Assembly: GCF_036320965.1 (NCBI RefSeq)
Contig: NC_092249.1
Location: 3,182,614 to 3,246,613 of the forward strand
DNA: 64,000 bases
From: Panulirus ornatus
Taxonomy: Eukaryota > Arthropoda > Malacostraca > Decapoda > Palinuridae
Direction of reading: 5' to 3'
The notes under the pieces are model-generated. The model had not been told where the DNA came from, made no database searches, and was given only the letters and a program-made list of their open reading frames with translations. The translations under genes were made by a program, and so were the position numbers. Positions 1 to 10,707 of the stretch are shown here, one piece after another (position 1 is the first letter of the stretch; each line of letters opens with the position of its first letter).

Positions 1-690
1 CTGTGATGTGGCAGGAGTCTGTGGTGTGGTTGTGTAGGGTAAGTTCATGGTAGCTGTGATGTGGTAGGAGTCTGTGGTGTGGTGTGGTGTAGGGTAAGTT
101 CATGGTAGCTGTGGTGTGGTAGGAGTCTGTGGTGTGGTGTGGTGTAAGTTCATGGTAGCTGTGATGTGGCAGGAGTCTGTGGTGTGGTGGTGTAGGGTAA
201 GTTCATGGTAGCTGTGGTGTGGTAGGAGTCTGTGGTGTGCTGGTGTGGTGTGTGGTGGTGTAGGGTAAGTTCATGGTAGCTAATGTGTGGTAGGAGTCTG
301 TGGTGTGCTGGTGTGTTGTGGTGTGGTGGTGTAGGGTAAGTTCATGGTAGCTTTGGTGTGGAAGGAGTGTGTGGCATGCAGTTGTAGAGGTGTGGTGTGG
401 TGTGTGGTGGTGTAGGGTAAGTTCATGGTAGCTGTGGTGTGGAAGGAGTGTGTGGCATGCAGTTGTAGAGGTGTGGTGTGGTGTGTGGTGGTGTAGGGTA
501 AGTTCATGGTACCTGTGGTGTGGTAGGAGTGTGAGGCGTGCTGATGTAGAGGTGTGATGTGGTGTGGTGTGGTGTAGGTGAAGTTCATGGTAGCTGTGGT
601 GTGGAAGGAGTGTGTGGCGTGCAGTTGTAGAGGTGTGGTGTGGTGATGTGGTGTGGTGGCATGTGGTGTGGTAGATGTGGCGGTGGTGGT
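1..690. repeat. GT-rich minisatellite, about 55-80 bp unit
   Basis: Imperfect tandem units share the segments GTAAGTTCATGGTAGCT, GGTGTGGTAGGAGT and GTGTGGTGGTGTAGG. Unit length drifts because the GTGTGG filler expands and contracts; around 350-590 the period is about 81 bp. The array is cut by the left edge of the window. A minus-strand open frame over 280-588 only translates the repeat and has no non-repeat sequence, so no gene is called. Confidence 0.9.
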
Positions 691-830
691 AGAGGTGTAA
701 GCGATGGTGTTGGCAGCCGCGATTCTAGCAATGGCGGGTGAAGTGCTGCCAGGAAGAGACAGGAAAGAAAGAAATGGGGAAAAAAAAAACAGAGAAAGAG
801 ATGAATGTTAAGCGTGATACCATCTCGAAA

Positions 831-837
<7 letters not shown>

Positions 838-897
<60 letters not shown>
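838..897. repeat. (GA)n microsatellite
   Basis: About 30 uninterrupted GA dinucleotides, followed by an A-rich stretch. It separates the GT-rich minisatellite from about 230 bp of unique sequence. Confidence 0.97.
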
Positions 898-900
<3 letters not shown>

Positions 901-1128
901 AGAAAAAAAAAAAGAGCTTGTGTCAGATTGATGTATTCTGTGAAGACAGTTAACGGAGGTGGACGAGTTTGAGGTGGAAATGAATACCTACATGAGTCAG
1001 GTCCACGGAGTGTAGATGAATTTATAATGATATTGAGGTATGTAGAAGTGGATGAAAAGGTCTTAGATTTTAGGGATATTGCTTAAAATAATGTTCCTAT
1101 GATTTAAGGGAATGGCGAGTACATTCTA

Positions 1129-1130
<2 letters not shown>

Positions 1131-1197
<67 letters not shown>
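1131..1197. repeat. (TA)n microsatellite
   Basis: About 33 perfect AT dinucleotides lying 70 bp upstream of the first locus of the 21-bp satellite family. Confidence 0.97.
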
Positions 1198-1201
<4 letters not shown>

Positions 1202-1270
1202 TAATTATGATAATAATGTTGTTAGGAGAGCTTGTTGAACGTGTGTTGTGTAGTAGGTGAGGGTTAACTT

Positions 1271-1507
1271 GTGCACGACGGTACGACCCCTAGAACACGA
1301 CGGTACGACCCGGGAACACGACGGTACGACCCTCGAGCACGACGGTGCGACCCTCGAGCACGACGGTACGACCCTCGAGCACGACGGTGCGACCCTCGAG
1401 CACGACGGTATGACCCTCGAGCACGACGGTACGACCCTTGAACACGACGGTACGACCCTCGAGCATTACATGTCGTGCCATCAAGGGTCGTGGCGTCGTG
1501 CTCAAGA
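1271..1507 (-). repeat. 21-bp satellite family, locus 1, with orientation switch
   Basis: About nine units of the family whose plus form contains octamers GTCGTACC and GTCGTGCT. Here nearly all units read in the minus orientation (CACGACGGTACGACC then CTCGA). From about 1472 to 1507 the last one to two units read in the plus orientation (GTCGTG, CGTCGTGCTCAAG). The units differ from the 24-kb array by a CTCGAG variant in place of CTCAAAG. The orientation change makes an inverted repeat at about 1467-1472. Confidence 0.9.
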
Positions 1508-1514
1508 GGGGAGG

Positions 1515-2100
1515 CGAGGGCCAACTTGAGGACTGAAGCGACGAAAAGTTAGATTTATACATCTTGACTTTACTGCCCAAGTGTCGGATGGGTATGTGAC
1601 CGTGACGCGCGTGTGGCGGTGTCACATGTGACGGAGAAGGATTGCCAAGGTTTTTTCTTCCTTCTTCTTTCCCTCCCTGATGAACGATGATGGGTATTAG
1701 AGCTACACCCACAATGAATGACGGAATGTAGAGGGGGGGACACTGGTCAATGTTTTACGAACGAGAGAGAAGATATGAATCTTCCAATAATGTATTGATG
1801 AATATCCTTAAATATCATAACGGATTGGATATACGAGAAAGACGCATCATAATCATTTAGGAAAAGGCTGGTTAATTTATTTGCTGACGGGGTTGTCACA
1901 AGGAGGGAAGATCTATGCAAGCGAAACTCGCAGAAGGGAAGTATATATGTCCTTAGAAGATGGTGGTGTTTGGACGTCTGCATATGTTCTCTGCGTCTTG
2001 ATTTCGTCTCTGGTTATTATTATCATGATTGTAGGTTATCCACCACCTGGTTTTCGGCCTTGTGATGGAAGGGCTTTTGTGCATCGTCGCACAAGATAAG
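1515..2100. other. Unique sequence, nothing recognised
   Basis: Non-repetitive AT-balanced DNA. Short open frames exist on both strands (for example 1881-2099 plus) but have no recognisable motif, and I see no splice-site context to support them. Confidence 0.5.
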
Positions 2101-2119
2101 AGTGAGTGGTGTGGCGTTA

Positions 2120-2168
2120 GGGGGGGGGGGTGGTGTTGTTGTGTGTGTGTGTGTGTGTGTGTGTGTGT
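2120..2168. repeat. G-run followed by (GT)n
   Basis: An 11-G homopolymer is followed by TGGTGTTGTT and then about 14 GT repeats. Confidence 0.9.
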
Positions 2169-2225
2169 CTCCTTCGCTGGCCCTCAAGCATTAAGCATAA
2201 ATCCTTGAGCGAAGATCTCCACTAC

Positions 2226-2640
2226 GCTGGAGGGGAAGAGGGAGGAGAAGAAGGGGGAGTAGGAGGGAGAATGGAACGAGGGAGGGAGGGAGGAGGGGGT
2301 TAAAAGTAAGGCAGAGGAAGAGAATTAGGCCATTTGGTCCGCCAGGGTTCTTAATTTGTAGGGTTTAGCAATACAGTCTTTGCATTGATGGTACATGTTT
2401 AAAAGTCCATAATTTGCATAGATACGGATGGATTAATGGCCAGGGGACTCGAGGCTCGGGGGGGGGGGGGGGGGGGACAGAGGCGGCGGCGAGGGAGACA
2501 AGAACAGAGGGAGGAGGGAGGGAGTGGGAAGTACAGAAGGAAGGGAATGGGAGGGACGAATGGGATGGGGGAGGGAGTGGGGAAGGACGAATGGGAAAGA
2601 TTTGGGACGTAGAAGATGAGGGAAGGGTGGTTCGTAATTT
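2226..2640. repeat. Polypurine (GGA-rich) tract with 19-G run
   Basis: The plus strand is almost entirely G and A: GGAGG and GGGAGG motifs at 2226-2322 and again at 2470-2610, with about 19 consecutive G at 2458-2476. Dense G-runs give G-quadruplex potential. The proline/serine-rich or glycine/arginine-rich frames across it are low-complexity by-products. Confidence 0.8.
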
Positions 2641-2699
2641 TTCCCTCGCTCTTTGGTTGGTTGATTACAAATGAACATGGCCATAGTAGTAGTAGCATA

Positions 2700-2808
<109 letters not shown>

Positions 2809-3010
2809 GGGAAGGATCACAATTTTGCGCGTGATCAAGATATTCCTATGACAATCACATGTTTACCAAATGGCGTCCTAGCTTCGTCTCTTCGATGTAT
2901 ATCAACTGACTGTTATATTTCTCTCTTTTGTGTCTCCCCTGATGATGTGATTATTACACGAAAGTGCACTTGGGAACTTTTCGTGTTTCATTTTCCCCGT
3001 GGACTCATAG

Positions 3011-3013
<3 letters not shown>
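2809..3013 (+). mobile_element. Dispersed (TA)n-bordered element, copy 1 (Penelope-like or MITE-like remnant)
   Basis: A segment of about 205 bp shared with 17710-17877 and 22227-22447. It starts GGAAGGATCACAATTTTGCG and ends CATTTTCCCCGTGGACTC followed by ATAGGAA and (TA)n. The right terminal 18-mer is present; its inverted partner is missing at the left end, where CCTATGA joins the core directly. The core runs in the opposite orientation to the copy at 22.2 kb. It contains CTGATGA (2939-2945) and CGAAA (2959-2963), arranged like a degenerate hammerhead core. No protein is encoded. Penelope-like retroelement debris is my preferred reading (inverted ends, hammerhead-like motif); a MITE is the alternative. 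Confidence 0.7.

Positions 3014-3091
<78 letters not shown>
3013..3091. repeat. (TA)n microsatellite
   Basis: About 39 perfect repeats abutting the right end of the dispersed element, so that element is enclosed by (TA)n on both sides. Confidence 0.97.
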
Positions 3092-3092
<1 letters not shown>

Positions 3093-3280
3093 TTTAAGCA
3101 TTTCTAAAGCAATTGACTGTTTTGCTGTATGATTCATCATCCTCTCGCGTAAGGCTGTGTGTAAACTTTGTCGTATCATGCAAGTTGAATGAGTCGTCCT
3201 TCAGAGGTGCATTTTTTTTTTTTTATCGTGCAGGTCACACGTGCTCTGAGGTTGTGTATATTTACAATACGGACTCCTTG

Positions 3281-3632
3281 AACAGGGTGGTACGGCCCTT
3301 GGGCACGACGGCACGACTCTCCGAGAGGGATTGTACGACTCTCGGTCGTGTAGACGTTTGAAAAGACACGCTTACGTACTCAAGGGTCGTACCGTCGTGT
3401 TCAAGGGTCGTACCGTCGTGCTCAAGGGTCGTACCGTCGTGCTCAAGGATCGTACCGTCGTGCTCAAGGGTCGTACCGTCGTGTTCAAGGGTCGTACCGT
3501 CGTGCTCAAGGATCGTACCGTCGTGCTCAAGGGTCGTACCGTCGTGCTCTAGGGTCGTACCGTCGTGCTTAAGGGTCGTACCGTCGTGCTCAAGGATCGT
3601 ACCGTCGTGTTCAAGGGTCGTACCATCGTGTT
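3281..3632 (+). repeat. 21-bp satellite family, locus 2, with orientation switch
   Basis: At 3281-3345 about three degraded units read in the minus orientation (GGTACGGCCC, CACGACGGCACGAC). At 3379-3632 about twelve well-conserved units read in the plus orientation, with CAAGGG or CAAGGA spacers and GTGCTC/GTGTTC variants. The order minus then plus is the same as at locus 1. Confidence 0.92.
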
Positions 3633-3889
3633 GGAAGGGGTTAAGTTTATGTAAAAGGCATCAGTTTAACCTCCACGTCCCTCCATCAATATATCAACAA
3701 TTCTCAACTTATATCCTTTTGTTTATTAATGCCATCATTAATTCGTGAGAATATGATAACCGCAAAACATATTATTTAGCATCGTTTAAGTTCAAAACTT
3801 CGGTGTCATTATTATTTAGCTGCCAAACTCCTTGAGGTCGGTAAAGGCGATATTCGAATATCATACACAAAGTCGCCTACAGCAATAGA

Positions 3890-3895
<6 letters not shown>

Positions 3896-3955
<60 letters not shown>
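3896..3955. repeat. (TA)n microsatellite
   Basis: About 28 repeats with TATG at both edges. Confidence 0.95.
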
Positions 3956-3959
<4 letters not shown>

Positions 3960-4029
3960 GAAGTCAAGCCTATATATCCGTAGCTGGCACTGTTTAAGAC
4001 CTATAGTGTCGAAGCTGACACTATTTGAT

Positions 4030-4030
<1 letters not shown>

Positions 4031-4095
<65 letters not shown>
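4031..4095. repeat. (CT)n microsatellite
   Basis: About 32 CT repeats. Confidence 0.97.
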
Positions 4096-4101
<6 letters not shown>

Positions 4102-4279
4102 TAAGGTGTAATAGCCCTACTGAAGTGTTGGTGTTCTCTCGTTGTGTCCTAATCTTCTTTCTCTGCCCCCCTTTTAATGGAGACACATCCAATTAAGTTG
4201 TAATAATATGAATTTATACGTGCGCTAAGTTGGCGATACAATCCGTATCTCTTTCATGTGTCATGTAACAACCTGGGAT

Positions 4280-4548
4280 ATTTATGTCTGTTGTTACCAC
4301 CGGGAGAATGTAACAGGCTATTCACGTCTTGTTTGTTGTAAACACATGGTGCCGTACTGCCACGGGTGGGTGGGGTAACCACAGTGTAGGTAAGGTGTTA
4401 CACTTGTGTATAGCTCACTTAACCACAGTATAGAGGGAGTGTTACACTCAAGGATGTCTAGGGTAACCACAGTGTAAAAGGGGGGGTGTGTTACTCTGGT
4501 CATGGCTGGCTAAAGTAACCACAGTGTAGACTAAATGTTACTCTATCA
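4280..4548. repeat. Degenerate minisatellite, about 60-65 bp, four copies
   Basis: Repeated segments GTAACCACAGTGTA and GTGTTAC recur at about 4375, 4430, 4467 and 4515. Each copy carries AACCACA, a RUNX-type core, but this is simply part of the repeated unit. Confidence 0.7.
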
Positions 4549-4549
4549 A

Positions 4550-5020
4550 GAAATGTGTATATACAGAAGTAACAGCCATACACATCTGTAGTAAAAATGT
4601 AAATTTGTGTAAGTAACATTTCCAGAATATTATCCCCTTTTTATTATTATAATTTCTTTGTCTATTTACACTTGATTTACACACGTAACTTCTGCAGAAT
4701 AAAGAAATGTATATATATAACCATTGTAACAGGGTCGTGACTACGTACAATCATCATAAGTCTTGGATCAAATTCCAGTCATGAGAGAATAAAAAAAACA
4801 ATAACTGAATAAATCCGGAAATGAAAGAAACATACGAGAGAAATATTTCAACAGTAAGGACTTTAATAACCGGGTTTACTCTAATTTATTCTATTATGGG
4901 AAGTTATTATCAGGGGATGAATGTGATGTATTCCACCTTGGGAGAGTTAATGGCGTATTACCTGTTGACCAAGACGATTTGCTTGGCCTCTGTGCTTTTC
5001 GCAATGTGTGGCCAAGATTT
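4550..5020. other. AT-rich unique sequence
   Basis: No repeat family and no supported gene. The short plus-strand frame at 4821-5033 begins at an ATG but shows no domain. Confidence 0.45.
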
Positions 5021-5023
5021 AGC

Positions 5024-5046
5024 ATTAGGTTAGGTTAGGTTAGGTT
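5024..5046 (+). repeat. Interstitial TTAGG telomere-type repeat
   Basis: About four tandem TTAGG units. TTAGG is the ancestral arthropod telomere repeat. So short an internal run may be a relic of end repair or chance. Confidence 0.7.
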
Positions 5047-5147
5047 TTATGTCCCTCTCTTTCTCTGCCTCCTGTTCTGTTCTGTTCTTTCTTATCATTT
5101 TGTTATCAGTTGGTTACTTTGCTGCGTGGTTCAGGGGTCATATTATG

Positions 5148-5335
5148 TGTGGAGAATGTGTATGGTTTTAGCAAGGGTCATGTATACAGTGAGAATGTGT
5201 ATGGTCTTAGCAAGGGTCATGTATATAGTGAGAATGTGTATCTTAGCAAGGTTCATTTATACTGTGAGAATGTGTATGGCCTTAGCATGGGTCAAATATG
5301 CAGTGTAAACAAAGATGGTTTTAGCAGCTAGCCAT
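5148..5335 (+). repeat. 39-bp minisatellite, 4-5 copies
   Basis: Units contain GAATGTGTATGG, TTAGCAAGGGTCAT and GTATA. One copy lacks about 7 bp. The unit is a multiple of 3, which makes overlapping open frames at 5110-5331 and 5126-5308; these are not called as genes. Confidence 0.85.
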
Positions 5336-5344
5336 ATATACTGT

Positions 5345-5935
5345 TAAAGTGTGTATGATCTTAGAATTATGTTAAACACCAGAATAAGATGTTCAAGATT
5401 TTTCAAATGCCTCTTATAACTTGACGTTAACGACCCTTGGCAGTTAAAAGACCTAAAACCCAGAAAGCCAACCAGCTTGTTGCGTGGTTAGTTTTGTCGT
5501 CAATGATTATTTCATTTATGATTCGTATTATGTGTTGATTTGAGACGCATAGATCACATTTTAATCATCTTTGTGGTAGACTTTTTTTCGTGTCAGATTG
5601 GGTATTTCAGCTTATGGTCTGTGGACTGACAGGGTCATTAAGGGTATCAACAACCAGTTATAATTACCCATCGAAAGATATTTCTAAAACCATATACACC
5701 CATTGCATGTATAGCCCCCTTGTCTATATCTTACGTAAGCAGCTTATATATACATTGGACAAGCTTCAGGCAGAATTCCAAACTTAATTACTGGAAACTT
5801 GATTACTGGAAGCTTGAAGTTTAAGAATGATTACATAATTGAACCACTGTACTTTGATTTAAGAAGTGGAAGACTCAAACTGCTGTATTATAATGTTTTC
5901 ATATAATAAAACCTTGTGTGTTTGAGCCGATTTTT
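5345..5935. other. Unique sequence, nothing recognised
   Basis: AT-rich single-copy-looking DNA with no supported exon. Confidence 0.45.
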
Positions 5936-5938
5936 TAT

Positions 5939-5982
5939 CTTATTATTATTATTATTATTATTATCATCATTATTATTATTAA
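5939..5982. repeat. (TTA)n microsatellite
   Basis: Trinucleotide run interrupted by TCATCAT. Confidence 0.9.
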
Positions 5983-6420
5983 TATAGATATCTACAGGTT
6001 GACTTCCTTGTAAGTCAATCTCTTAACTCGCGTGTTGTTTTCTCTCTTGAATATAGGTATATAAATGGATTTATATAGTGGAATTTTGACTTCATTTTCA
6101 ATGTACATGCACATGCTAGAGTAACATTCATCCTTTTAATAGGATGGTCGATGTAGGGTCAGGCTTAACATAGTTCATGGAAATAGGAAAATTAAACTTA
6201 AGTTACATTAATCTACATCTTCGTATGACTCTTATCTACCTTCGTATGATTCTCATCTACCCCCAGCCCTCTACCCTCCTTCGTAGTGTTATTGTACTAG
6301 TGGCAAACGATACAATTGTTATATTATTCTTTTTCCAGTGGATTCCAGTTCTTATCTAGATAGTTTACCTATGGTTAGATGATGTTAATGAATCGTAATT
6401 AACCATGTTGAAAATTCTTT

Positions 6421-6775
6421 GGTATTTCATGTTGTTAAAGTCTGTTAATGAAGTTCTTGTGTGTTAGATATGATTTAACATCCTAGTTTTTGATATTTCA
6501 TAATGTTAAAGTCTATTAATGAAGTTCTTGTGTGTTAGATATGATTTAACATCTTACTATTTGGTATTTCATGATGTTAAAGTCTATAAATGAAGCTCTT
6601 GTGTGTTAGATATGATTTAACATCCTAGTATTTGGTATTCCATGATGTTAAAGTCTGTTAATGAAGTTCTTGTGTGTTAGATATGATTTAACATCATAGT
6701 TTTCGGTAATCCATGATGTTAAAGTCTGTTAATGATGTTCTTGTGTGTTAGATATGATTTAACATCCTAGTGTTA
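6421..6775 (+). repeat. 71-bp minisatellite with internal hairpin, five copies
   Basis: Copies start at about 6421, 6492, 6563, 6634 and 6705 with exact 71-bp spacing and few mismatches. Most units carry GATGTTAAA near the start and TTTAACATC near the end, perfect 9-bp inverted arms about 38 nt apart. 71 is not a multiple of 3, which argues against coding function. Confidence 0.93.
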
Positions 6776-6835
6776 TATATGGTACATTTAGATAATATAT
6801 GCTGCTACTTTGATGTAAGACAATTATTAATTACA

Positions 6836-6911
6836 ACTTCATTTTTTGTCTTTTACAGGTGAGCTTGTGTTTGGAAGTTGAGGAAATTGTGAGATGAGTT
6901 TACCAGTAAGT
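6836..6911 (+). promoter_or_regulatory. Candidate recursive splice site / 47-nt RS-exon
   Basis: A pyrimidine-rich tract (ATTTTTTGTC then TTTTACAG) ends in AG at 6857-6858 and is followed immediately by GTGAGC at 6859. A full donor, GTAAGT, lies at 6906-6911, defining a possible 47-nt exon at 6859-6905. TTAATTAC at about 6828-6835 could be a branch site. An acceptor that regenerates a donor at the junction is the hallmark of recursive splicing in long introns. A normal small exon, or chance, are alternatives. Confidence 0.45.
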
Positions 6912-7099
6912 AATACATCTAGAGTTTACAGTATCGGTGTAGACTTGCGGTTTACGATAGAACTGGGATAGTGGGTCCCTCGCTCTTATTCGTAACCATT
7001 GTATCTTTGATAACATTTGGGTTTGTGGAGTACCTCTTCCCGTTTTCCTTTTTCACCTTATTCCTTCCACCGTCGTATCTTTGTCTCGTCTTAGGAATG

Positions 7100-7100
<1 letters not shown>

Positions 7101-7180
<80 letters not shown>
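7101..7180. repeat. (TA)n microsatellite
   Basis: About 40 perfect repeats. Confidence 0.97.
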
Positions 7181-7184
<4 letters not shown>

Positions 7185-7920
7185 CGTCACGTCGTAAATA
7201 CTCCGTGCATGTCTTCTTATCCTTATGACCTCTTTTGTCTGTCTATACTCTCTCTACCCCTTTCATTGTCTTTCTATTTTCACTCCATAATTCTTGCCTA
7301 GCACTATCTTTAGACTCTTCCCCTCATTCCTTTCTCGTCCTTCTGTTGGTGTTTTACATTCCCACACATTCTCCACAACTCGTTCACTTCTCCATCCCCC
7401 TGATTATTCCCGCCTTCGACAAGTCACCACCCCCTCGCACCTGCTCTTCTTATTTCTGCCTTCAACCTCCTTTCGTTTTCGTTCACTCTTATCCATGTCT
7501 TTGCTTGGCTTGGCCACAGTAGCGGCTGGAGCGGTGGTAGCAACAGGCACCAACCAGCACCTCGTCTTCTTCACCCACTCGTAAAAAAAAAAAAAAAAAA
7601 GAAAAAAAAACACACACTTTGTCGTTCATTTCTTAACCATATCAACTCCTGATGATTTTCTCATCATGGGATAGGCTCGAACCCCGTGATCTGGCCACAT
7701 TAACCCCCGCCACTTTCGGCTTATAAATGGAAACGCTTCAGTGTATATATATATATAGCCTGTGGTGCAAGAAGGGTTTCGTGTTTTTCTCCAGTGGATA
7801 TCACGAGTGCGTTGGTAATGCTTATCATGCCGTCATCATACGTAAGTGAGAATGAGTCCCGGAATGCCAAGTGCTCGTGCCAGTGACTGATAATTGGCGT
7901 GGTAAAATAGGGAGGAGAAT
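7185..7920. other. Pyrimidine-rich unique sequence with A-run
   Basis: C/T-biased sequence from 7210 to 7500 and an A homopolymer broken by one G at 7582-7610. Near 7671-7700 there is a tRNA B-box-like GGGTTCGAGCC on the minus strand beside GGCCAGATCAC, possibly a SINE fragment. No gene is supported. Confidence 0.4.
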
Positions 7921-7923
7921 AAC

Positions 7924-8890
7924 GGGTGTAAATTGGGTATACCTTACAATGGGTGTAAATTGGGTATATCTTACAATGGGTGTAAATTGGGTATATCTTA
8001 CAATGGGTGTAAATTGGGTATATCTTACAATGGGTGTAAATTGGGTATACCTTACAGTGGGTGTAAATTGGGTATACCTTACAATGGGTGTAAATTGGGT
8101 AAACCTTACAATGGGTGTAAATTGGGTATATCTTACAATGGGTGTAAATTGGGTATATCTTACAATGGGTGTAAATTGGGTATATCTTACAATGGGTGTA
8201 AATTGGGTATATCTTACAATGGGTGTAAATTGGGTAAACCTTACAATGGGTGTAAATTGGGTAAACCTTACAATGGGTGTAAATTGGGTATATCTTACAA
8301 TGGGTGTAAATTGGGTATATCTTACAATGGGTGTAAATTGGGTATATCTTACAATGGGTGTAAATTGGGTATATCTTACAATGGGTGTAAATTGGGTATA
8401 TCTTACAATGGGAGTAAATTGGGTATATCTTACAATGGGTGTAAATTGGGTATACCTTACAATGGGTGTAAATTGGGTATACCTTACAGTGGGTGTAAAT
8501 TGGGTATACCTTACAGTGGGTGTAAATTGGGTATACCTTACAATGGGTGTAAATTGGGTATACCTTACAACGGGTGTAAATTGGGTATACCTTACAATGG
8601 GTGTAAATTGGGTATACCTTACAGTGGGTGTAAATTGGGTATACCTTACAGTGGGTGTAAATTGGGTATACCTTACAGTGGGTGTAAATTGGGTATACCT
8701 TACAGTGGGTGTAAATTGGGTATACCTTACAATGGGTGTAAATTGGGTATACCTTACAACGGGTGTAAATTGGGTATACCTTACAGTGGGTGTAAATTGG
8801 GTATACCTTACAGTGGTGTAAATTGGGTATACCTTACAGTGGGTGTAAATTGGGTATACCTTACAACGGGTGTAAATTGGGTATTCCCGG
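7924..8890 (+). repeat. 27-bp minisatellite, about 35 copies
   Basis: Units carry GGGTGTAAATTGGGTAT followed by ACCTTACAAT or ATCTTACAAT. Subtypes are regional: ATATC with CAAT dominates the left half, ATACC with CAGT or CAAC the right half. One 26-bp unit near 8811 shifts the phase. Because 27 = 9 codons, two plus-strand frames stay open for over 300 codons. Both are pure repeat, so no protein is called. Confidence 0.96.
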
Positions 8891-9335
8891 TATACAGCGG
8901 TGAAAGATGGGTGTACCTTACAACGGCGGTATGAACTGGGTAGAATTTACAACACGGTGTAAACTGGATTATCTTACAATGTCTGTTATGAATTAGGTGG
9001 TTTACAACATGTGAATTGGATTATCTTACAATGTCTGTTAGGAATTAGGTGGTTTACAACGTGTGAATTGGATTATTTTACAACGTCTGCTATAAATTGG
9101 TTGGTTTACAACAACGGTGTAAATTAGGTATACTTTGGCGTCTGTGTTAGTTGAGTATAGTTTACAGCAGCTGTGTAAACTGCGCATACTTTACAACTGT
9201 GTAAAATGGGTATGCTTTACAACTGTGTAAATTGGGTGTACTTTGCATCACCTATTTAAAGTGGGCAAGCTTTACAACTGTGTAAATTGGGTGAACTTTT
9301 CAACACCCATTTAAATTGGTCATACTTTACTACGC
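8890..9335 (+). repeat. Decayed continuation of the 27-bp array
   Basis: Diverged units still show GTAAATTGGGT, TTACAAC and TTTACAAC, with lengthening insertions. Divergence rises with distance from 8890, giving a visible decay gradient on one side only. Confidence 0.75.
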
Positions 9336-9718
9336 ATACCATACAACAGCACCTGGGTTGGATCACAAGGGAAGCAGTCGATTCTGCTGGTATTATTACT
9401 TTGCTCTTGTCTGTGTTTATTCTTTTGGTGTTATTATTATTCTCTTGGCTGTATTTGTTCTTTTGTTCAGCCGAAGCCAGCGTTACCGGGTTCTCTGGTG
9501 TCTGGTTATAACGGTAACGGTGTCGTGACAGAGCCTGGGTGCTGTCACGCTTGATGTCCACGGGTAATGATATTATTATTCTGTCACTCCATCCTTTCTC
9601 TCCACTTCTCTTTTTTTTGTTGTTTTCTCTCTCTCTTCTATTAATCTTTATTCTTCTTGTTCGCCAGGTTCTGGATGCCTCTGTATATATGTATATAACA
9701 ATGTTTTAAGATGTCTCT

Positions 9719-9782
9719 CAATATATCTCTCTCTCTTCGTCTCTCTCTCTCTCTCTCTCTCTTCCATCTCTCTCTCTCTCCC
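9719..9782. repeat. (CT)n-rich tract, interrupted
   Basis: CT repeats with TTCGT and TTCCAT interruptions. Confidence 0.85.
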
Positions 9783-9784
9783 TC

Positions 9785-10700
9785 CTTTTGTGTCTGTTTC
9801 TCTTCCTCGTGTTCTCTTCCATTCCTCACTCCACATCGCGGTGTTTCGTAGAGCCATCGAGCCACGGTGTACGGGCGGTGGCGCTCATGGTAGTGGAGGC
9901 GTAAGAACCAAGAACTGGCAGTGTTCTATTACATAACATGGGCGAGTGACAGCATTTCATCAACATAGCGAGTGTAATTGCGGCTCAGCCGAACCCGCTG
10001 GATTTCTCGAATAATTACATGTCATTAGGGGGAAAAAAGGGGGGGGAAGGGGGCCCCCAAACCTCGGCCATGCATAGTAACAGATGATCCCCGATGCATT
10101 TGCCTTTACCACATAATTTGCGTCCCATAAAACATCACGGCTGCGTGGGACATGCGTGTCTCCGCCTTCTCGTTGGCGACCCGCATGTTTATCAAGGTGT
10201 TTAAGGGCTGCCCGAAATCCCATTTCGTCATTTACGTGTAATTGATGACGACGGTCGAGGGTAATTATCCACAGAGACGTTGTTCCCTCGTAATAGTGAT
10301 ATTAGAAAATGGGGGGAGGGAGGAAGATAATGTCTCACACGGTGATGATAGATATCCCATTGGACGAAACCTTCGTCTTGTGCTGAGGCAGACGCAGTCT
10401 TGTGCTTCAAAAAAACAAATAAAAGAATATTCTCATTGAAGTTCTGGCAAGTTCGGTTCATTTTTGAAGATATTCAGATGATATTTGGGTCTTTGGATGA
10501 CGTTAGCGGAGTCTTCTATAGCAATGGGGGTGTTGTGGGGTTGGGTTCTGTGGGTTAGGGGTTTGTGTGGGGTTGGGTTAGAGGAGGAGGAGGAGGAGGT
10601 GTAGCCACTCCACCGACACCCCCTCTCTCTCTCTCCCCCTCCAGCGTATTCGAGTTGTACCTTCAATGCTCAAGTCTTTACGTCCGAGACAAGGAGGAGG
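9785..10700. other. Low-repeat island, candidate non-coding regulatory sequence
   Basis: One of the longest stretches free of tandem repeats, with balanced base composition. It holds several homeodomain-type cores (TAATTA at about 10010, GTAATTG near 10238, GGTAATTATCC near 10260) and two ATGCAT motifs near 10071 and 10095. Such motifs are short and common. I see no exon. A conserved regulatory element is only a hypothesis. Confidence 0.25.
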
Positions 10701-10707
10701 TCTGATC

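Noticed and set aside
7871..8934. Two 300+ codon plus-strand frames over the 27-bp array
   Set aside because: Both frames are pure repeat (nine-residue period), overlap each other, and arise from a 27-bp unit. A repeat protein would need one favoured frame and flanking unique sequence.
9256..9561. Minus-strand frame of 101 codons
   Set aside because: Half of it lies in the decayed 27-bp array; no domain is recognisable.
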